42,129 bases of DNA from a bacterium (GTDB lineage Bacteria; Verrucomicrobiota; Verrucomicrobiia; Limisphaerales; J093). The notes beneath the pieces are model-generated. The model had not been told where the DNA came from. It ran no database searches and saw only the letters and a list, made by a program, of their open reading frames with translations. Location: positions 1 through 42,129 of the forward strand of contig JAKANS010000030.1 of assembly GCA_021823625.1 (NCBI GenBank), in the 5' to 3' direction. Positions 9,441 to 18,393 of this stretch are shown here, piece after piece; the first letter of the stretch is position 1; every line of letters starts with the position of its first letter. The translations under genes and the position numbers were made by a program.

Positions 9441-11429
9441 TTGAAGAAGGCACGCGATCGTTCCCGCCGCGGTGGCGCCTCGCATTCCGAGACGCGCGCG
9501 GGCCCGGCTTTGCCACCAGCCAATGCGCCGACTTGGCGACGACGCTGGTGGTTTCCGCTGGCGGCGGCCTTGCTGATCCCGGTGGTGCTCGTGGTGGTTG
9601 AACTGGCGTTGCGTAGCGCTGGATTCGGCTACGCGACCGCCTATTTCGTGCCTCACCCAGCCACGCCGCCTGGCCTGTTGGTCGAGAACCAGCGGTTTCC
9701 GTGGCGATTCTTTCCGCCCACGCTGGCACGGCATCCCGATCCGGCGGTGCTGGCCCCGCAGAAGCCGCCCGGCACGTACCGCATCTTCGTGTTCGGAGAA
9801 TCCGCGGCGGAAGGCGATCCGGCGCCGCCGTTCGGCTTTGCGCGCGTCCTCGAAGTGCTGTTGCGCGAGCGCTATCCCGGCACGCGGTTCGAGGTGGTGA
9901 ACACGGCGTTCACGGCCATCAGTTCGCACGTCATCCTGCCGATCGCGCGTCAATGCGCGGATCTCCACGGCGACCTGTGGTTGGTCTATATGGGCAACAA
10001 CGAGGTCATTGGCCCGTACGGCATCGCGTCGGTGTTCGGCCAGCGTTCGCTGCCACTCGCCGCCATCCGCGCCAGCCTGGCATATAAGAGCACGCGGCTG
10101 GGGCAGTTGTTCGGCTGGGTGGCCACGCAACTCCACCGGTCCAGCGAGGCCGCGAAGGGTTGGGGCGGGATGTCGATGTTCGTAAATCACCAGGTCAGCC
10201 AGGACGACCCGCGCCTGGCCGCTGTGTACGCGAACTTTCAGCGCAACCTCGCGGACCTCGTCCGGCTCGGCCTCGGCTCCGGCGCGAAGGTCATCCTGAG
10301 CACGGTCGCCTGCAACCTCCGGGACAGCGCGCCGTTTGGGTCGCTGCACCGCGCGGACCTGACGCCGGACCAACTCGCGGCTTGGGACAAGAGTTACCAA
10401 GCCGGCGTGGTCGCCGAGACCGGCGGCGATTGCGCGCCAGCCCTCCGCGCGTACGAACAGGCGGCCGGCATCGATGACCGGTTCGCGGATCTCCAATTCC
10501 GCTGGGGCCGATGTTGTCTGGCGCTCGGCCAGGCCGGCGAAGCGCGCAAGCATTTCGAACGCGCGCGCGATTTGGACACACTGCGCTTCCGCACCGACAC
10601 CCGGATCAATGGCGTCATCCGCGACGCGGCCAAAGCCGGCGCGGCGCAGGGCGTGCGTTTCCTCGATGCCGAGCGGGTCTTCGCCGGGGCGACGAAGGAC
10701 GGCGTTCCAGGCGACGAATGGTTTTACGAGCACGTCCATTTCAAGTTCGCCGGCAACTACCAGCTCGCGCGCGCCTTCGCCGATGAGGTCGCCAAGCTCC
10801 TGCCACCCGCCATCGCCGGGCGCGCCGCGACGAATGCGTCGTGGCTTTCCAAGGACGAGTGCGCCCGACGGCTCGGATTCTCGGCCACGCAAGAGCACGA
10901 CGTGCTGGAAGTGGTCCTGAGCCGGATCCAAGAGCCGATTTACCATCGGCAACTCAACTTCGCGGAACGCCGCGCGCGGGTCGCCCGCCGCTACGAGGAA
11001 TTGCGCGGCGAGACCAAGCCCGCCGCCCGCCGGCGCGCCGTGCAGTTCGTTCGTGAGGCGCTGGCCAGCGCCCCCGACGATTGGCAACTCCACGAATTGC
11101 TGGCGCGTGCGCTTTTCGCGGCCGACGAGCCCGATGCGGCTATCGCCGAGTGGCGCGAGGTGGCGACGCGGATGCCGCACGACGCCACCGCCTATTTCGA
11201 GAGCGCGCAAATCCTGGTTCAACAAGGGAAAACCGCGGAGGCGGAGGCGCAATTCCAGCGGGCGATCGAAGTCAACCCGGACTTTGCCAAGGCCCACGAA
11301 GGTCTGGGCCTCCTGTATGCCCGCCAAGCGCGCACGGCCGAAGCCATCCGGCATTTGCGTGCCGCGATCCGCCTGGACCCGACCCGCGCTCAAGCGGCGC
11401 AGGAATTGGCGCGGCTCACCGCGGGGTAG
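9441..11429 (+). CDS. Membrane-anchored SGNH-hydrolase-like protein with TPR insert and TPR C-terminus
   Basis: A 662-aa protein starting with TTG 9441 (no clear Shine-Dalgarno, so the start is tentative). A basic N-terminus is followed by one membrane segment at about residues 38-57. SGNH-type catalytic signatures are visible: GES with Ser121 (block I), GNNE at 185-188 in place of GxND (block III), and ExxH at 430-433 (EHVHF, block V Asp/Glu-His). Between blocks III and V, residues about 317-385 read as TPR-like helices (AYEQAAGIDDRFADLQFRWG). Several canonical TPRs fill residues about 520-660. It may be an acyl/acetyl hydrolase acting outside the membrane, but the substrate is unknown. The TAG stop lies in the first bases of a repeat element. 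Confidence 0.82.
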   Translation: MKKARDRSRRGGASHSETRAGPALPPANAPTWRRRWWFPLAAALLIPVVLVVVELALRSAGFGYATAYFVPHPATPPGLLVENQRFPWRFFPPTLARHPDPAVLAPQKPPGTYRIFVFGESAAEGDPAPPFGFARVLEVLLRERYPGTRFEVVNTAFTAISSHVILPIARQCADLHGDLWLVYMGNNEVIGPYGIASVFGQRSLPLAAIRASLAYKSTRLGQLFGWVATQLHRSSEAAKGWGGMSMFVNHQVSQDDPRLAAVYANFQRNLADLVRLGLGSGAKVILSTVACNLRDSAPFGSLHRADLTPDQLAAWDKSYQAGVVAETGGDCAPALRAYEQAAGIDDRFADLQFRWGRCCLALGQAGEARKHFERARDLDTLRFRTDTRINGVIRDAAKAGAAQGVRFLDAERVFAGATKDGVPGDEWFYEHVHFKFAGNYQLARAFADEVAKLLPPAIAGRAATNASWLSKDECARRLGFSATQEHDVLEVVLSRIQEPIYHRQLNFAERRARVARRYEELRGETKPAARRRAVQFVREALASAPDDWQLHELLARALFAADEPDAAIAEWREVATRMPHDATAYFESAQILVQQGKTAEAEAQFQRAIEVNPDFAKAHEGLGLLYARQARTAEAIRHLRAAIRLDPTRAQAAQELARLTAG

Positions 11430-11513
11430 TGTCCTGGTTTGGTGGTGGCGGTGCTGCCGCACCGCCCTGCGCCGCCGCCGCGGCGCAGCCACCCATTTGA
11501 AATCAGGACACCA
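11427..11513. repeat. REPIN/MITE-like element, complete copy
   Basis: An 87-bp element bounded by imperfect 14-bp terminal inverted repeats, TAGTGTCCTGGTTT on the left and AAATCAGGACACCA on the right (12 of 14 positions complementary). Inside are two adjacent GC-rich hairpins: GGCGGTGC/GCACCGCC (11447-11454 and 11459-11466) and CTGCGCCG/CGGCGCAG (11467-11474 and 11481-11488). The first three bases supply the TAG stop of the SGNH gene. A second, left-truncated copy lies in opposite orientation at 19242-19315. The hairpins could also act as a transcription terminator. Confidence 0.8.
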
Positions 11514-11621
11514 CCCACCGCGGGTCCGACTTGACCGGCTTTGCGCCTGCTCGGTGCCCGGCATTGATCGCGTCTTGCTTGCGCTCGGCGTGGGCGCCGC
11601 TCAAACTGCCTGCGATCCCAG

Positions 11622-13538
11622 ATGGCTAAGAAGCACACCCGAGCCAAAAGCACGCCGCGGACAGAACCCGCCGCCGCCGTGCCGGTCGTTGCGAAACCGG
11701 CCGCTTCACTCGCTCCCCGTTCGGCAGCGAACAAAGGTAGGTGGAGAGGCACGGAGTGGGTTGGCCTGGCTGTCGCCTTGGTGCTCGCCGGACTGCACTT
11801 GTGGCTGCGCGTCCAGCCCATGCTGCGTTATCGACTGGGGGTGCCGGCTTTCTTCGTCGATGCGCCGTTTTTCGCGAAGTTCACAGGGGTTTCCGGCGGG
11901 TTGCTCCAGTACTCGGCCGCGGCGCTGGCCCAGTTGAACTTTTACAATGCGCTCGGCGCGGTCGCGCTCGCGGCTGTGTGGACAGGCATTCTGCTCTGCG
12001 CCCGCTTGATCTTTCTGCAGGTTTCGGCGCGGGGCGCCACGGCGGGCGGGCTGGTCTTGTTAATGTTGTTGGCGGCAATGCCAGGGCGCTATCAAGGCGA
12101 CGTGGAAGCCACGGTGTTGGGAATTTTGGTGGGCTTGACGGCGGCCGGTGCCTGGCTGGCGCTGCCGCCCCGCTTCGATGCGCTGCGGCCTTTCGCGCTG
12201 GGACTGGCGGCGGGGGCGCTGTTTTACGCGGCGGGAACGTTCCCCACCTGGTTGTTCGTGGCGACGGTCGCAGTCGCGGAACTGGCGGGCCGGCGGCGAC
12301 CGTGGTTCGCGCTGAGCTGCGCGATCCCGGCGCTGATGGTGCCAATGTGGGCTTGGCTGCGACCGGGCTTCGATCCGTTGGTGGCGGCGCGTCACTGGGG
12401 TGGGGGAGTGACGTGGGCGCTTTTCGCAACGGCTTACGCGTTCGTCCCCCTGTGGCTGGCGCTGCGAGCAGGGTTCGAGGCGGTCAGGCCCCGGTTGGCT
12501 CGCGGTCGCGTCGAGATCACAACACCGTGGCCGCTCTGGACGACGTGGGCGTTGGGGCTCGCCGCGGGTTTCGCGGTGATGTGGGCGGCGCTCGACACGT
12601 CGCGGCGGGCCATCGCGATGCTTGACCGCTCCGCGGCACGCCACGACTGGGACCGGGCGCTGGCCGCGGCGAAGGAAGTGCGCACGTGGACCGCCGGCGC
12701 GCGGCTGAACCTAATGCGCGCGCTCTACTACGCCGGTAGGTTGCCAGGGGATTTGTTTTCGTTTCCGCAGCATCGCGGGTTGGACCTCCTGCCCGGCTAC
12801 GAGGCGGGATTGGAGATGAGTCGCGCGCTCAGCCAGACGTTGTTCGAGTTGGGCGAGGTGAACCTGGCCGAGCACATGGCCCACGAGGCGCTCGAGCTGG
12901 AAGGCGCCCGCCCGAACACGCTGCGTCTGCTGGCCCGCATCAATATTCTCAAAGAACGTCCGGAAGCCGCCCGGATTTTCCTGAATCGGCTGCGCCTCGC
13001 GCCCTTTCATCGGGCCAAGGCCGAGCAAGCGCTGCAGGCGCTGGCGGTCGATCCCCGCGGGGCGAACGACGGGGAACTCAGCCTGATCCGTACGCGATTG
13101 CCGACAACCGACCTCGCCACCGGCCGGGCGCCGACGGAAATGCTGTTGCAGCAGTTGCTCGCCGCGAACCGCACCAACCGGATGGCCTACGCCTACCTGC
13201 TCGCGCATCGATTGTTGAACGCGGAGCTGGAACCGCTCGTGCAGGACCTGGCCCCGCTGGCGTCCTTCGGTTACACCGCCCTGCCACGTCCGTGCGAGGA
13301 AGCCGTTTTGCTCCACCAGTACCAAGCCGGGGAGGGCAAGGCGGACTGGCACGGTTTCAAGATCCGCCCCGCCGCCGTGGAACGTTACCGACGCTTTGCC
13401 GACTCGAGTCAGCGATACCGCGTGAATCCGGCAGCCGGGCGCGCCGCGCTGGCGCCCGAGTTCGGCGACACTTTTTGGTACTACCTGGTGTTCGGCCAAA
13501 GTGCGCGAACGACCGTTTCCCGCCCTGGAGATCCATGA
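11622..13538 (+). CDS. Polytopic membrane protein, DUF6057-like, with helical C-terminal region
   Basis: A 638-aa protein starting at ATG 11622. An Ala/Lys/Pro-rich cytoplasmic head of about 45 residues precedes roughly ten hydrophobic segments up to about residue 330. The remaining 300 residues are soluble and helical, with TPR-like character (LFELGEVNLAEHMAHEALEL). The pattern, including an early segment for a resting FF.DAPFF..F motif near the membrane, resembles the uncharacterised DUF6057 family, which I recall next to PD40-type proteins as here. The stop overlaps the next start (ATGA). No enzymatic motif is visible. Assignment to DUF6057 is from memory of the family and should be treated as moderate. 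Confidence 0.75.
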   Translation: MAKKHTRAKSTPRTEPAAAVPVVAKPAASLAPRSAANKGRWRGTEWVGLAVALVLAGLHLWLRVQPMLRYRLGVPAFFVDAPFFAKFTGVSGGLLQYSAAALAQLNFYNALGAVALAAVWTGILLCARLIFLQVSARGATAGGLVLLMLLAAMPGRYQGDVEATVLGILVGLTAAGAWLALPPRFDALRPFALGLAAGALFYAAGTFPTWLFVATVAVAELAGRRRPWFALSCAIPALMVPMWAWLRPGFDPLVAARHWGGGVTWALFATAYAFVPLWLALRAGFEAVRPRLARGRVEITTPWPLWTTWALGLAAGFAVMWAALDTSRRAIAMLDRSAARHDWDRALAAAKEVRTWTAGARLNLMRALYYAGRLPGDLFSFPQHRGLDLLPGYEAGLEMSRALSQTLFELGEVNLAEHMAHEALELEGARPNTLRLLARINILKERPEAARIFLNRLRLAPFHRAKAEQALQALAVDPRGANDGELSLIRTRLPTTDLATGRAPTEMLLQQLLAANRTNRMAYAYLLAHRLLNAELEPLVQDLAPLASFGYTALPRPCEEAVLLHQYQAGEGKADWHGFKIRPAAVERYRRFADSSQRYRVNPAAGRAALAPEFGDTFWYYLVFGQSARTTVSRPGDP

Positions 13539-15055
13539 AGGCCGCCCGCACATCGTTCCTTTTGGCGCTTGCCGCCGCCTTGGCGATGGCCGGCACTGCC
13601 TGCCGGCCCAGCGTGGGCGCCTTCCCCGCGGAACCAACCACGTTGGTGCCTCGCCCGCCGCACTTGCACCCGGATTACACCGAGACGGTCATCCCGCCCA
13701 ACGTCGCGCCGCTGAACTTCCTCATCGAGGAACCCGGTCAAGCCTACGCCGTGCGCATCCGGGGCGAACGCGGGTCGCCCCTCGAACTCACCAGTCGCGA
13801 GGCGGCCATCCACATCCCAATCCAATCTTGGCATACCCTGCTCGCCACCAACGCCGGCGGGCCACTCTACTTCGACGTGTTGGCGCGGAGCGCGGCGGGC
13901 GGCTGGCAACGCTTCGTCACGGTGACGAATCAGGTCGCTCGCGAGCCGTTCGACCGCACGCTGGTGTACCGCCTGTTGAAGCCGCTCTACAGTTTCTACT
14001 CCGAGATCGGCATTTATCAGCGCGATCTCGAAAGCTTCCGGCAGACGCCGGTGCTGGAGAACCGCGACTTCGGCGACGGCTGTCTGAACTGCCACACCAC
14101 GCTGAACCGCGACCCGAACACGTTCGTATTCCACATCCGCGGCCAGAAAGGTCCGCAACCGATGATTTTGGTGCGGTCGAACGAGGTCACGCGCATCAAC
14201 AAAACCGGCGGCTACCTCGCCTGGCATCCCAGCGGCGAGCTGTTGACGTTTTCGGCGAACAAACTCTCGCTCTTCTATCACACGGTCGGCGAGACCCGCG
14301 ACGTGTTCGATGCCGAGTCGAACCTGGCGGTGTATTGGCTCCGCTCTAACGTCGTGGTCATGCCCCCGCCGATCTCCCTGCCTGATCGCCAGGAGACGTG
14401 GCCGTCGTGGGCGCCCGACGGCAAGCACCTCTATTTTTGCGCCGCGCCGAAGTTCAAACAGGAGCGCTTCCGCCAGGTCCGCTACGATCTCATGCGGGTA
14501 AGCTTCGATCTGGAGCGCAACGTCTGGGGCGAACCGGAAACGATGGTGTCCGCCGATGAAACCGGCTTGAGCGCCGCGCAGCCGCGCGTTTCGCCGGACG
14601 GACGCTGGCTGCTGTACACGCTGGCCAAGTACGGCAACTTCCCGATCTACCAGCCGAACAGCGACCTGTACCTGATGGACCTCCGCACCCGCCAGTCGCG
14701 TCGGCTGGAGATCAACAGCGACCAGGCCGACTCCTGGCATTGCTGGTCTGGCAACAGCCGCTGGGTGGTCTTCAGCAGCAAGCGTGGCAATGGCGTCTTC
14801 TCGCGCCCGCATTTCACGTACGTGGATGAGGCCGGGACGTTCCACAAACCGTTTGTGCTGCCGCAGGAAGACCCGACGTTTTACGACGCCTGCATCCAGA
14901 CCTTCAACCTGCCCGAGTTCGTGGCCGGCCCCATCCGCGTCAGCCCGGCGCGGTTGGCCGGGGCCGTGGTCCGTCCGCAAAAGGTAATCACGCCGGTCGA
15001 TCAAACCGGGCAGAAACCGGGCGAGGAACCAAGCTCCGCGATGCGCCGCGAATGA
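13535..15055 (+). CDS. PD40 (TolB-type) beta-propeller lipoprotein with cytochrome c motif
   Basis: A 506-aa protein starting at ATG 13535 in an ATGA overlap with the membrane protein; the frame is open further upstream, but this ATG starts a signal peptide ending AGTAC, a plausible though weak lipobox with Cys23. A haem c motif CLNCH sits at residues 183-187. From about residue 210 there are PD40/WD40-like blades with the usual motifs (AWHPSGELLTFSAN, WPSWAPDGKHLYF, PRVSPDGRWLLYT, WVVFSSKRG). The expected location is periplasm or outer membrane. This is the second haem-bearing propeller protein in the operon, after the one at 4190. Role unknown; it closes the + strand block. Confidence 0.85.
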   Translation: MKAARTSFLLALAAALAMAGTACRPSVGAFPAEPTTLVPRPPHLHPDYTETVIPPNVAPLNFLIEEPGQAYAVRIRGERGSPLELTSREAAIHIPIQSWHTLLATNAGGPLYFDVLARSAAGGWQRFVTVTNQVAREPFDRTLVYRLLKPLYSFYSEIGIYQRDLESFRQTPVLENRDFGDGCLNCHTTLNRDPNTFVFHIRGQKGPQPMILVRSNEVTRINKTGGYLAWHPSGELLTFSANKLSLFYHTVGETRDVFDAESNLAVYWLRSNVVVMPPPISLPDRQETWPSWAPDGKHLYFCAAPKFKQERFRQVRYDLMRVSFDLERNVWGEPETMVSADETGLSAAQPRVSPDGRWLLYTLAKYGNFPIYQPNSDLYLMDLRTRQSRRLEINSDQADSWHCWSGNSRWVVFSSKRGNGVFSRPHFTYVDEAGTFHKPFVLPQEDPTFYDACIQTFNLPEFVAGPIRVSPARLAGAVVRPQKVITPVDQTGQKPGEEPSSAMRRE

Positions 15056-15101
15056 AGCGCCGGCTTCGACGCCACCGCCTCCCAGCGACGGCAGACCGGT
15101 G

Positions 15102-15944
15102 TCAACGCAGCGGAACCGGAGGCAAAGCGGAAGGATTGGCGAGCGCCTGACGGGCCGGCTCGAAGTCGGGCTTTTGCCGGAGCACCTCGCGGTATTCGCG
15201 GTCGGCTTCCTCGGTGCGGCCGGTGCTGCGGTACAGGTTCGCCAGGTTGAACCGCGCCTCCCAATAGTTGGTGTTCACCGCGACCGCCTTCGCGAAATGC
15301 TCGATCGCTTCCGCGTTTTGCCCCGCGATGCGCAGAGCGTTGCCGAGGCTGTTGTGGCCGGCGGCATAGTCCGGCAACGCCTTGATCGCGGCCCGGAAAT
15401 GCGCAATGGCCTCGTCGGTTTTGCCCGCGCGGAGCAGCAGGTTCCCCAGGTTGTTGTGCGCCTCGGCGTAATCGGGAAAGGCCTTGAGCGCGGCTTCGTA
15501 TTCCGCAATGGCCTGGTTGGTTTGCCCGAGGCGCGACAAGGCGATGCCGAGGTTGTAGTGCACGTCTTCGTCGTTGGGGGCGAGTTGCTGGGCCTCACGG
15601 TACGCAGCCGCCGCGGCGTCGGCCTGGCCGTTGGCGAGGGCGCGGTTGCCTTTCGCGAGCAGATCGGCCACCTGCTGGTCTTTGGCGCGCTGCCCTCCGG
15701 GGGCGCTGGCGTTGGTCCCACCATGGGCGGCCGCGACCGGCGGGGAAGCCGGTTCCTGGGTGCGCGGCGCGGAGTCGTTCGTGCCCGGACTTTGCTCGCG
15801 CAACATCACGAAGACGGCCACCGCGGAGAAGACCCCGATGAAGGCGAGGACCCACCCCGTCGCGGGTCGCGCAGACGGGGACTTCGACGCTTGTCGAGCG
15901 GCGTGGGCATGGCCGGCCCGGTGTTTGCGCGGAGGTGTTTTCAC
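15102..15944 (-). CDS. Single-pass membrane TPR protein
   Basis: About 280 aa if the GTG at 15944 is used; a TTG at 15977 would add 11 residues, and neither has a strong ribosome site. A basic N-terminus is followed by one membrane segment (WVLAFIGVFSAVAVFVML) and then an Ala/Pro-rich linker. The C-terminal half holds about five canonical TPRs (VHYNLGIALSRLGQ, AHNNLGNLLLRAGK, GHNSLGNALRIAGQ, ARFNLANLYRSTGR). The likely role is a protein-protein scaffold on one face of the membrane. It is convergent with the PD40 gene, only 46 bp away, and lies downstream of a small membrane-protein gene on the same strand. Confidence 0.8.
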   Translation of the reverse strand: MKTPPRKHRAGHAHAARQASKSPSARPATGWVLAFIGVFSAVAVFVMLREQSPGTNDSAPRTQEPASPPVAAAHGGTNASAPGGQRAKDQQVADLLAKGNRALANGQADAAAAAYREAQQLAPNDEDVHYNLGIALSRLGQTNQAIAEYEAALKAFPDYAEAHNNLGNLLLRAGKTDEAIAHFRAAIKALPDYAAGHNSLGNALRIAGQNAEAIEHFAKAVAVNTNYWEARFNLANLYRSTGRTEEADREYREVLRQKPDFEPARQALANPSALPPVPLR

Positions 15945-16061
15945 TGCGGGCAAATTTGCCCGGTGTCGGGGACGCAAGGAAGCGCGTTTTTGAACGCGCG
16001 CGTTGTTCGCGGGAGATTGGCCGGGATGGTTGAGGCCCGCCGAGGCGGGGGCCTCCGACGC

Positions 16062-16394
16062 TTACGGCGCCACCTTCACGTCGTCGCCGTGAGGTGCGAC
16101 GACACCATCGAGGTTTGTCACCGCAGCGGTGTTGGAAGCCGTGGCAGCACGGGCGGGAGGATTGAGCTTGGTGGCGGATGCGCGGTCTTCGCGATTCGCG
16201 GGGGGGATGATGACCACCGCGGCAATCGCCAGACCTGCCACCACCGCGAAGACCAGCCAGTCCGCACTCCGAGGAGCAGGCCCACCGTAGTGGATGAACC
16301 GCCGCTTTTGAGGCGGTCGCCCACCGCTCGCGGGAGGGTTCGGCTGGTCGTTGCCGGAGGACGATTTCACGGGCAAGCCCTCCGCTGACTCCAT
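16062..16394 (-). CDS. Small single-pass membrane protein, unrecognised
   Basis: A 110-aa ORF starting at ATG 16394. The N-terminal 45 residues are polar, basic and proline-rich; one hydrophobic segment (WLVFAVVAGLAIAAVVII, about residues 46-63) follows, and the rest is a low-complexity Ala/Asn/Thr tail. I recognise no family. It reads in the same direction as the TPR membrane protein, about 120 bp upstream of it, and could be co-transcribed. The clean membrane segment flanked by charged residues makes a chance ORF less likely, but in such GC-rich DNA it is not excluded. Confidence 0.5.
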   Translation of the reverse strand: MESAEGLPVKSSSGNDQPNPPASGGRPPQKRRFIHYGGPAPRSADWLVFAVVAGLAIAAVVIIPPANREDRASATKLNPPARAATASNTAAVTNLDGVVAPHGDDVKVAP

Positions 16395-16467
16395 TGACGA
16401 ACAGGGATTCCTCTTGCGGAAGGAATCTGTCTCCGACCCTGACCAGTAAGTGGCTGCCCGAAGCGAT

Positions 16468-17370
16468 TCATTGTGAGAATTGCGAATGCTGTTCGAGACG
16501 GCCGATTGTATCGTATCCGAGTCGGGTCTGGCAATAGGCGAGTGTGCGTAACGGCTCGGCGCTGGTGGAACGCCGCGCGCGTGCCAGCCAGCGCCGATCC
16601 AAGGGATGCTCGATCAGGTCGAGCATGTTCGCTGCGATCGTGGTTTCCTCCTTCTCGCCGGTGGCCTGGCCGGCGCCGACGAAGAAACCGGCCAGGAGCA
16701 GCGTCACGCGCAGCAACGTGCTGCGCGAATAGGTCGGCAGCGCGCAGGGGCGGGCCGGCTCAAGCAACCGGAACAACCGCTCGAACAGCGGCAGCGTCCA
16801 CATCCCGGGATTCCGTGCGGGCGAGAACGCGTCGTACAAAATCGCGTGCGGCTTGGGCCAGGCCTCGGCCGCGGGTTTGTTCAACAAGCAGGGAAAATCG
16901 GCGACGTGCACCTTCCAGCGCACCGGTTGGCGGCCGTTGAGGAACTGGACGGATCGCCCGGCGCAGAGCGAGCGCACCGCCGCCTCGTAACCGGTGAAGT
17001 ACGGCAGGCGCTCCGCGTGCGCGAGCCCGAAGCGCAGCGGCGCCAGCGTGCGGTCGAAGCTGACCAGGCACACCGGCGTGGCGAGTTCGCGCGTGGCGCG
17101 CAGCACGGTGAGCGGATTGGCCGCCGAACCCAGGCCCACGTCCCAAATCACGAACTCGCCCCGATGCGCGCGCATCCGGTCCACGAGTCGCAACTGGCGG
17201 AGGTAGAGCGCTTCGGCTTCGGCGCAGGGGCCGACGACGGGGTGGAAAGTCTCGCCTTCCGCCAGCGAGCGCACACTCCACGCGCCACTGACCAGGCGCA
17301 CCAATTCGTAGCCGGTCAGGGCGGTCCCGTCCGGCGCGCCAGGGCGGGCGCCAGCGGCGGGCGGGTTCAT
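16468..17370 (-). CDS. MnmC/MnmD-type SAM-dependent methyltransferase domain protein
   Basis: A 300-aa protein starting at ATG 17370, in an ATGA overlap with the kinase gene. It shows the order of motifs of the tRNA 5-methylaminomethyl-2-thiouridine methyltransferase family (Methyltransf_30): an acceptor segment near residues 42-60; a Rossmann SAM loop DVGLGSAAN at 77-85; VSFDRTL at 103-109; the signature DAFSPARNPGMW at 180-191; then YSRST (214-218) and GEKEETTIA (238-246) in place of the family's KREM-type ending. The FAD-oxidoreductase half of full MnmC is absent. The loop is GLGSAAN where MnmC has GFGTGLN, so substrate identity is less certain than fold. The probable role is wobble-uridine modification. 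Confidence 0.78.
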   Translation of the reverse strand: MNPPAAGARPGAPDGTALTGYELVRLVSGAWSVRSLAEGETFHPVVGPCAEAEALYLRQLRLVDRMRAHRGEFVIWDVGLGSAANPLTVLRATRELATPVCLVSFDRTLAPLRFGLAHAERLPYFTGYEAAVRSLCAGRSVQFLNGRQPVRWKVHVADFPCLLNKPAAEAWPKPHAILYDAFSPARNPGMWTLPLFERLFRLLEPARPCALPTYSRSTLLRVTLLLAGFFVGAGQATGEKEETTIAANMLDLIEHPLDRRWLARARRSTSAEPLRTLAYCQTRLGYDTIGRLEQHSQFSQ

Positions 17371-18386
17371 GACGTTGGCTCGAAGCTGGCCAGCAGTTCT
17401 GCCGGCTGGACGGTCGCGGTGCCGAACTTGCCCACCACCACGCCCGCGGCGTGATTCGAGATCGCCGCCGCCTCGACCGGCGATGCGCCGGCGGCGATCG
17501 CCAACGTGAACGCCGCGATGACCGTGTCGCCCGCGCCCGAAACGTCGAACACTTCGCGCGCCGTGGTGGGAATGTGCAGCGGTGGCTGGCCGCGCCGGCA
17601 CAGCAACATGCCTTGCTCACCCAGCGTGATGAGCATCAACGCCGGTTGCAGTTCGCTCAACAGCCGTTCCGCCGCGCCGAGCAACGGCGTGTCGGCGAGC
17701 GGGTTCTCGTGGCGGACCGTGTCCTGAGCGCGGGCCAGTTCGAAAGCTTCTTTGCGGTTGGGCGTGATCAGCGAAAGCCGGCTGAGATTCAGTTCGTGAA
17801 CCGGCTTGGGATCCAGGCTTAGCCAAAGACCGCGTTGCCGGCATTCGTCCCGCAGCCGGTCCAGCAGCCATTGGGTGACGACGCCTTTGCCGTAATCGCC
17901 GACGATCACCGCGTCCGCCGCGCTGAGCCGCCGCTTCAAGCTGGCCAGCAGCGTCTCGCTGGCGGCCGCGCCGAGGTCTGTCGGCGCCTCGCGATCCACG
18001 CGTACCACCTGCTGCCGGTTCGCGATGATGCGGGTCTTGATGCTGGTGGGGCGCTGCGGGTGGATGTGGAGGCCGCGACAGTTGACCGCGGCTTGCGTCA
18101 GCAACGTGCGGAGGTTCTCGCCCGCCGCGTCCTGGCCAATCACGGCGAACAACTCGGTGGCCACGCCGAGCGCCGTGAGGTTGCGGGCGACGTTGGCCGC
18201 CCCGCCGGGCATGAAACTCTCGCGATCGAACTCCACCACCGGCACGGGCGCCTCGGGCGAAATGCGATTCACCCGCCCCCAGATGAACTGGTCGAGCAGG
18301 GCGTCGCCGACCACCAGCACGCGCCGGTGCCGGGCGGTGTCGAGCAACTCCCGGACGCGCTTCGAGACAAGGTGCGTGGGGTTCAT
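17367..18386 (-). CDS. rfaE1: PfkB-family kinase, D-glycero-beta-D-manno-heptose-7-phosphate kinase type
   Basis: A 339-aa ribokinase-fold protein starting at ATG 18386. It has the N-terminal glycine motif GGAANVA (61-67), the PfkB signature with the catalytic base in DVSGAGDTVIA (281-291, Asp287), and the heptose-kinase pattern around DQFIWGRVNRISPEAPVPV (residues 32-50). Length and motifs match the kinase half of HldE, without the C-terminal nucleotidyltransferase half. It would make the bisphosphate precursor of ADP-heptose for lipopolysaccharide core synthesis; another sugar substrate is possible. It starts seven bases after the thiG stop and overlaps the methyltransferase, so the three genes form one transcript. 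Confidence 0.88.
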   Translation of the reverse strand: MNPTHLVSKRVRELLDTARHRRVLVVGDALLDQFIWGRVNRISPEAPVPVVEFDRESFMPGGAANVARNLTALGVATELFAVIGQDAAGENLRTLLTQAAVNCRGLHIHPQRPTSIKTRIIANRQQVVRVDREAPTDLGAAASETLLASLKRRLSAADAVIVGDYGKGVVTQWLLDRLRDECRQRGLWLSLDPKPVHELNLSRLSLITPNRKEAFELARAQDTVRHENPLADTPLLGAAERLLSELQPALMLITLGEQGMLLCRRGQPPLHIPTTAREVFDVSGAGDTVIAAFTLAIAAGASPVEAAAISNHAAGVVVGKFGTATVQPAELLASFEPTS

Positions 18387-18393
18387 GGGCGGC

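Noticed and set aside
15053-15067. Short GAAGC/GCTTC hairpin between convergent genes as a terminator
   Set aside because: The stem is only five base pairs and has no T run; it is too weak to call.
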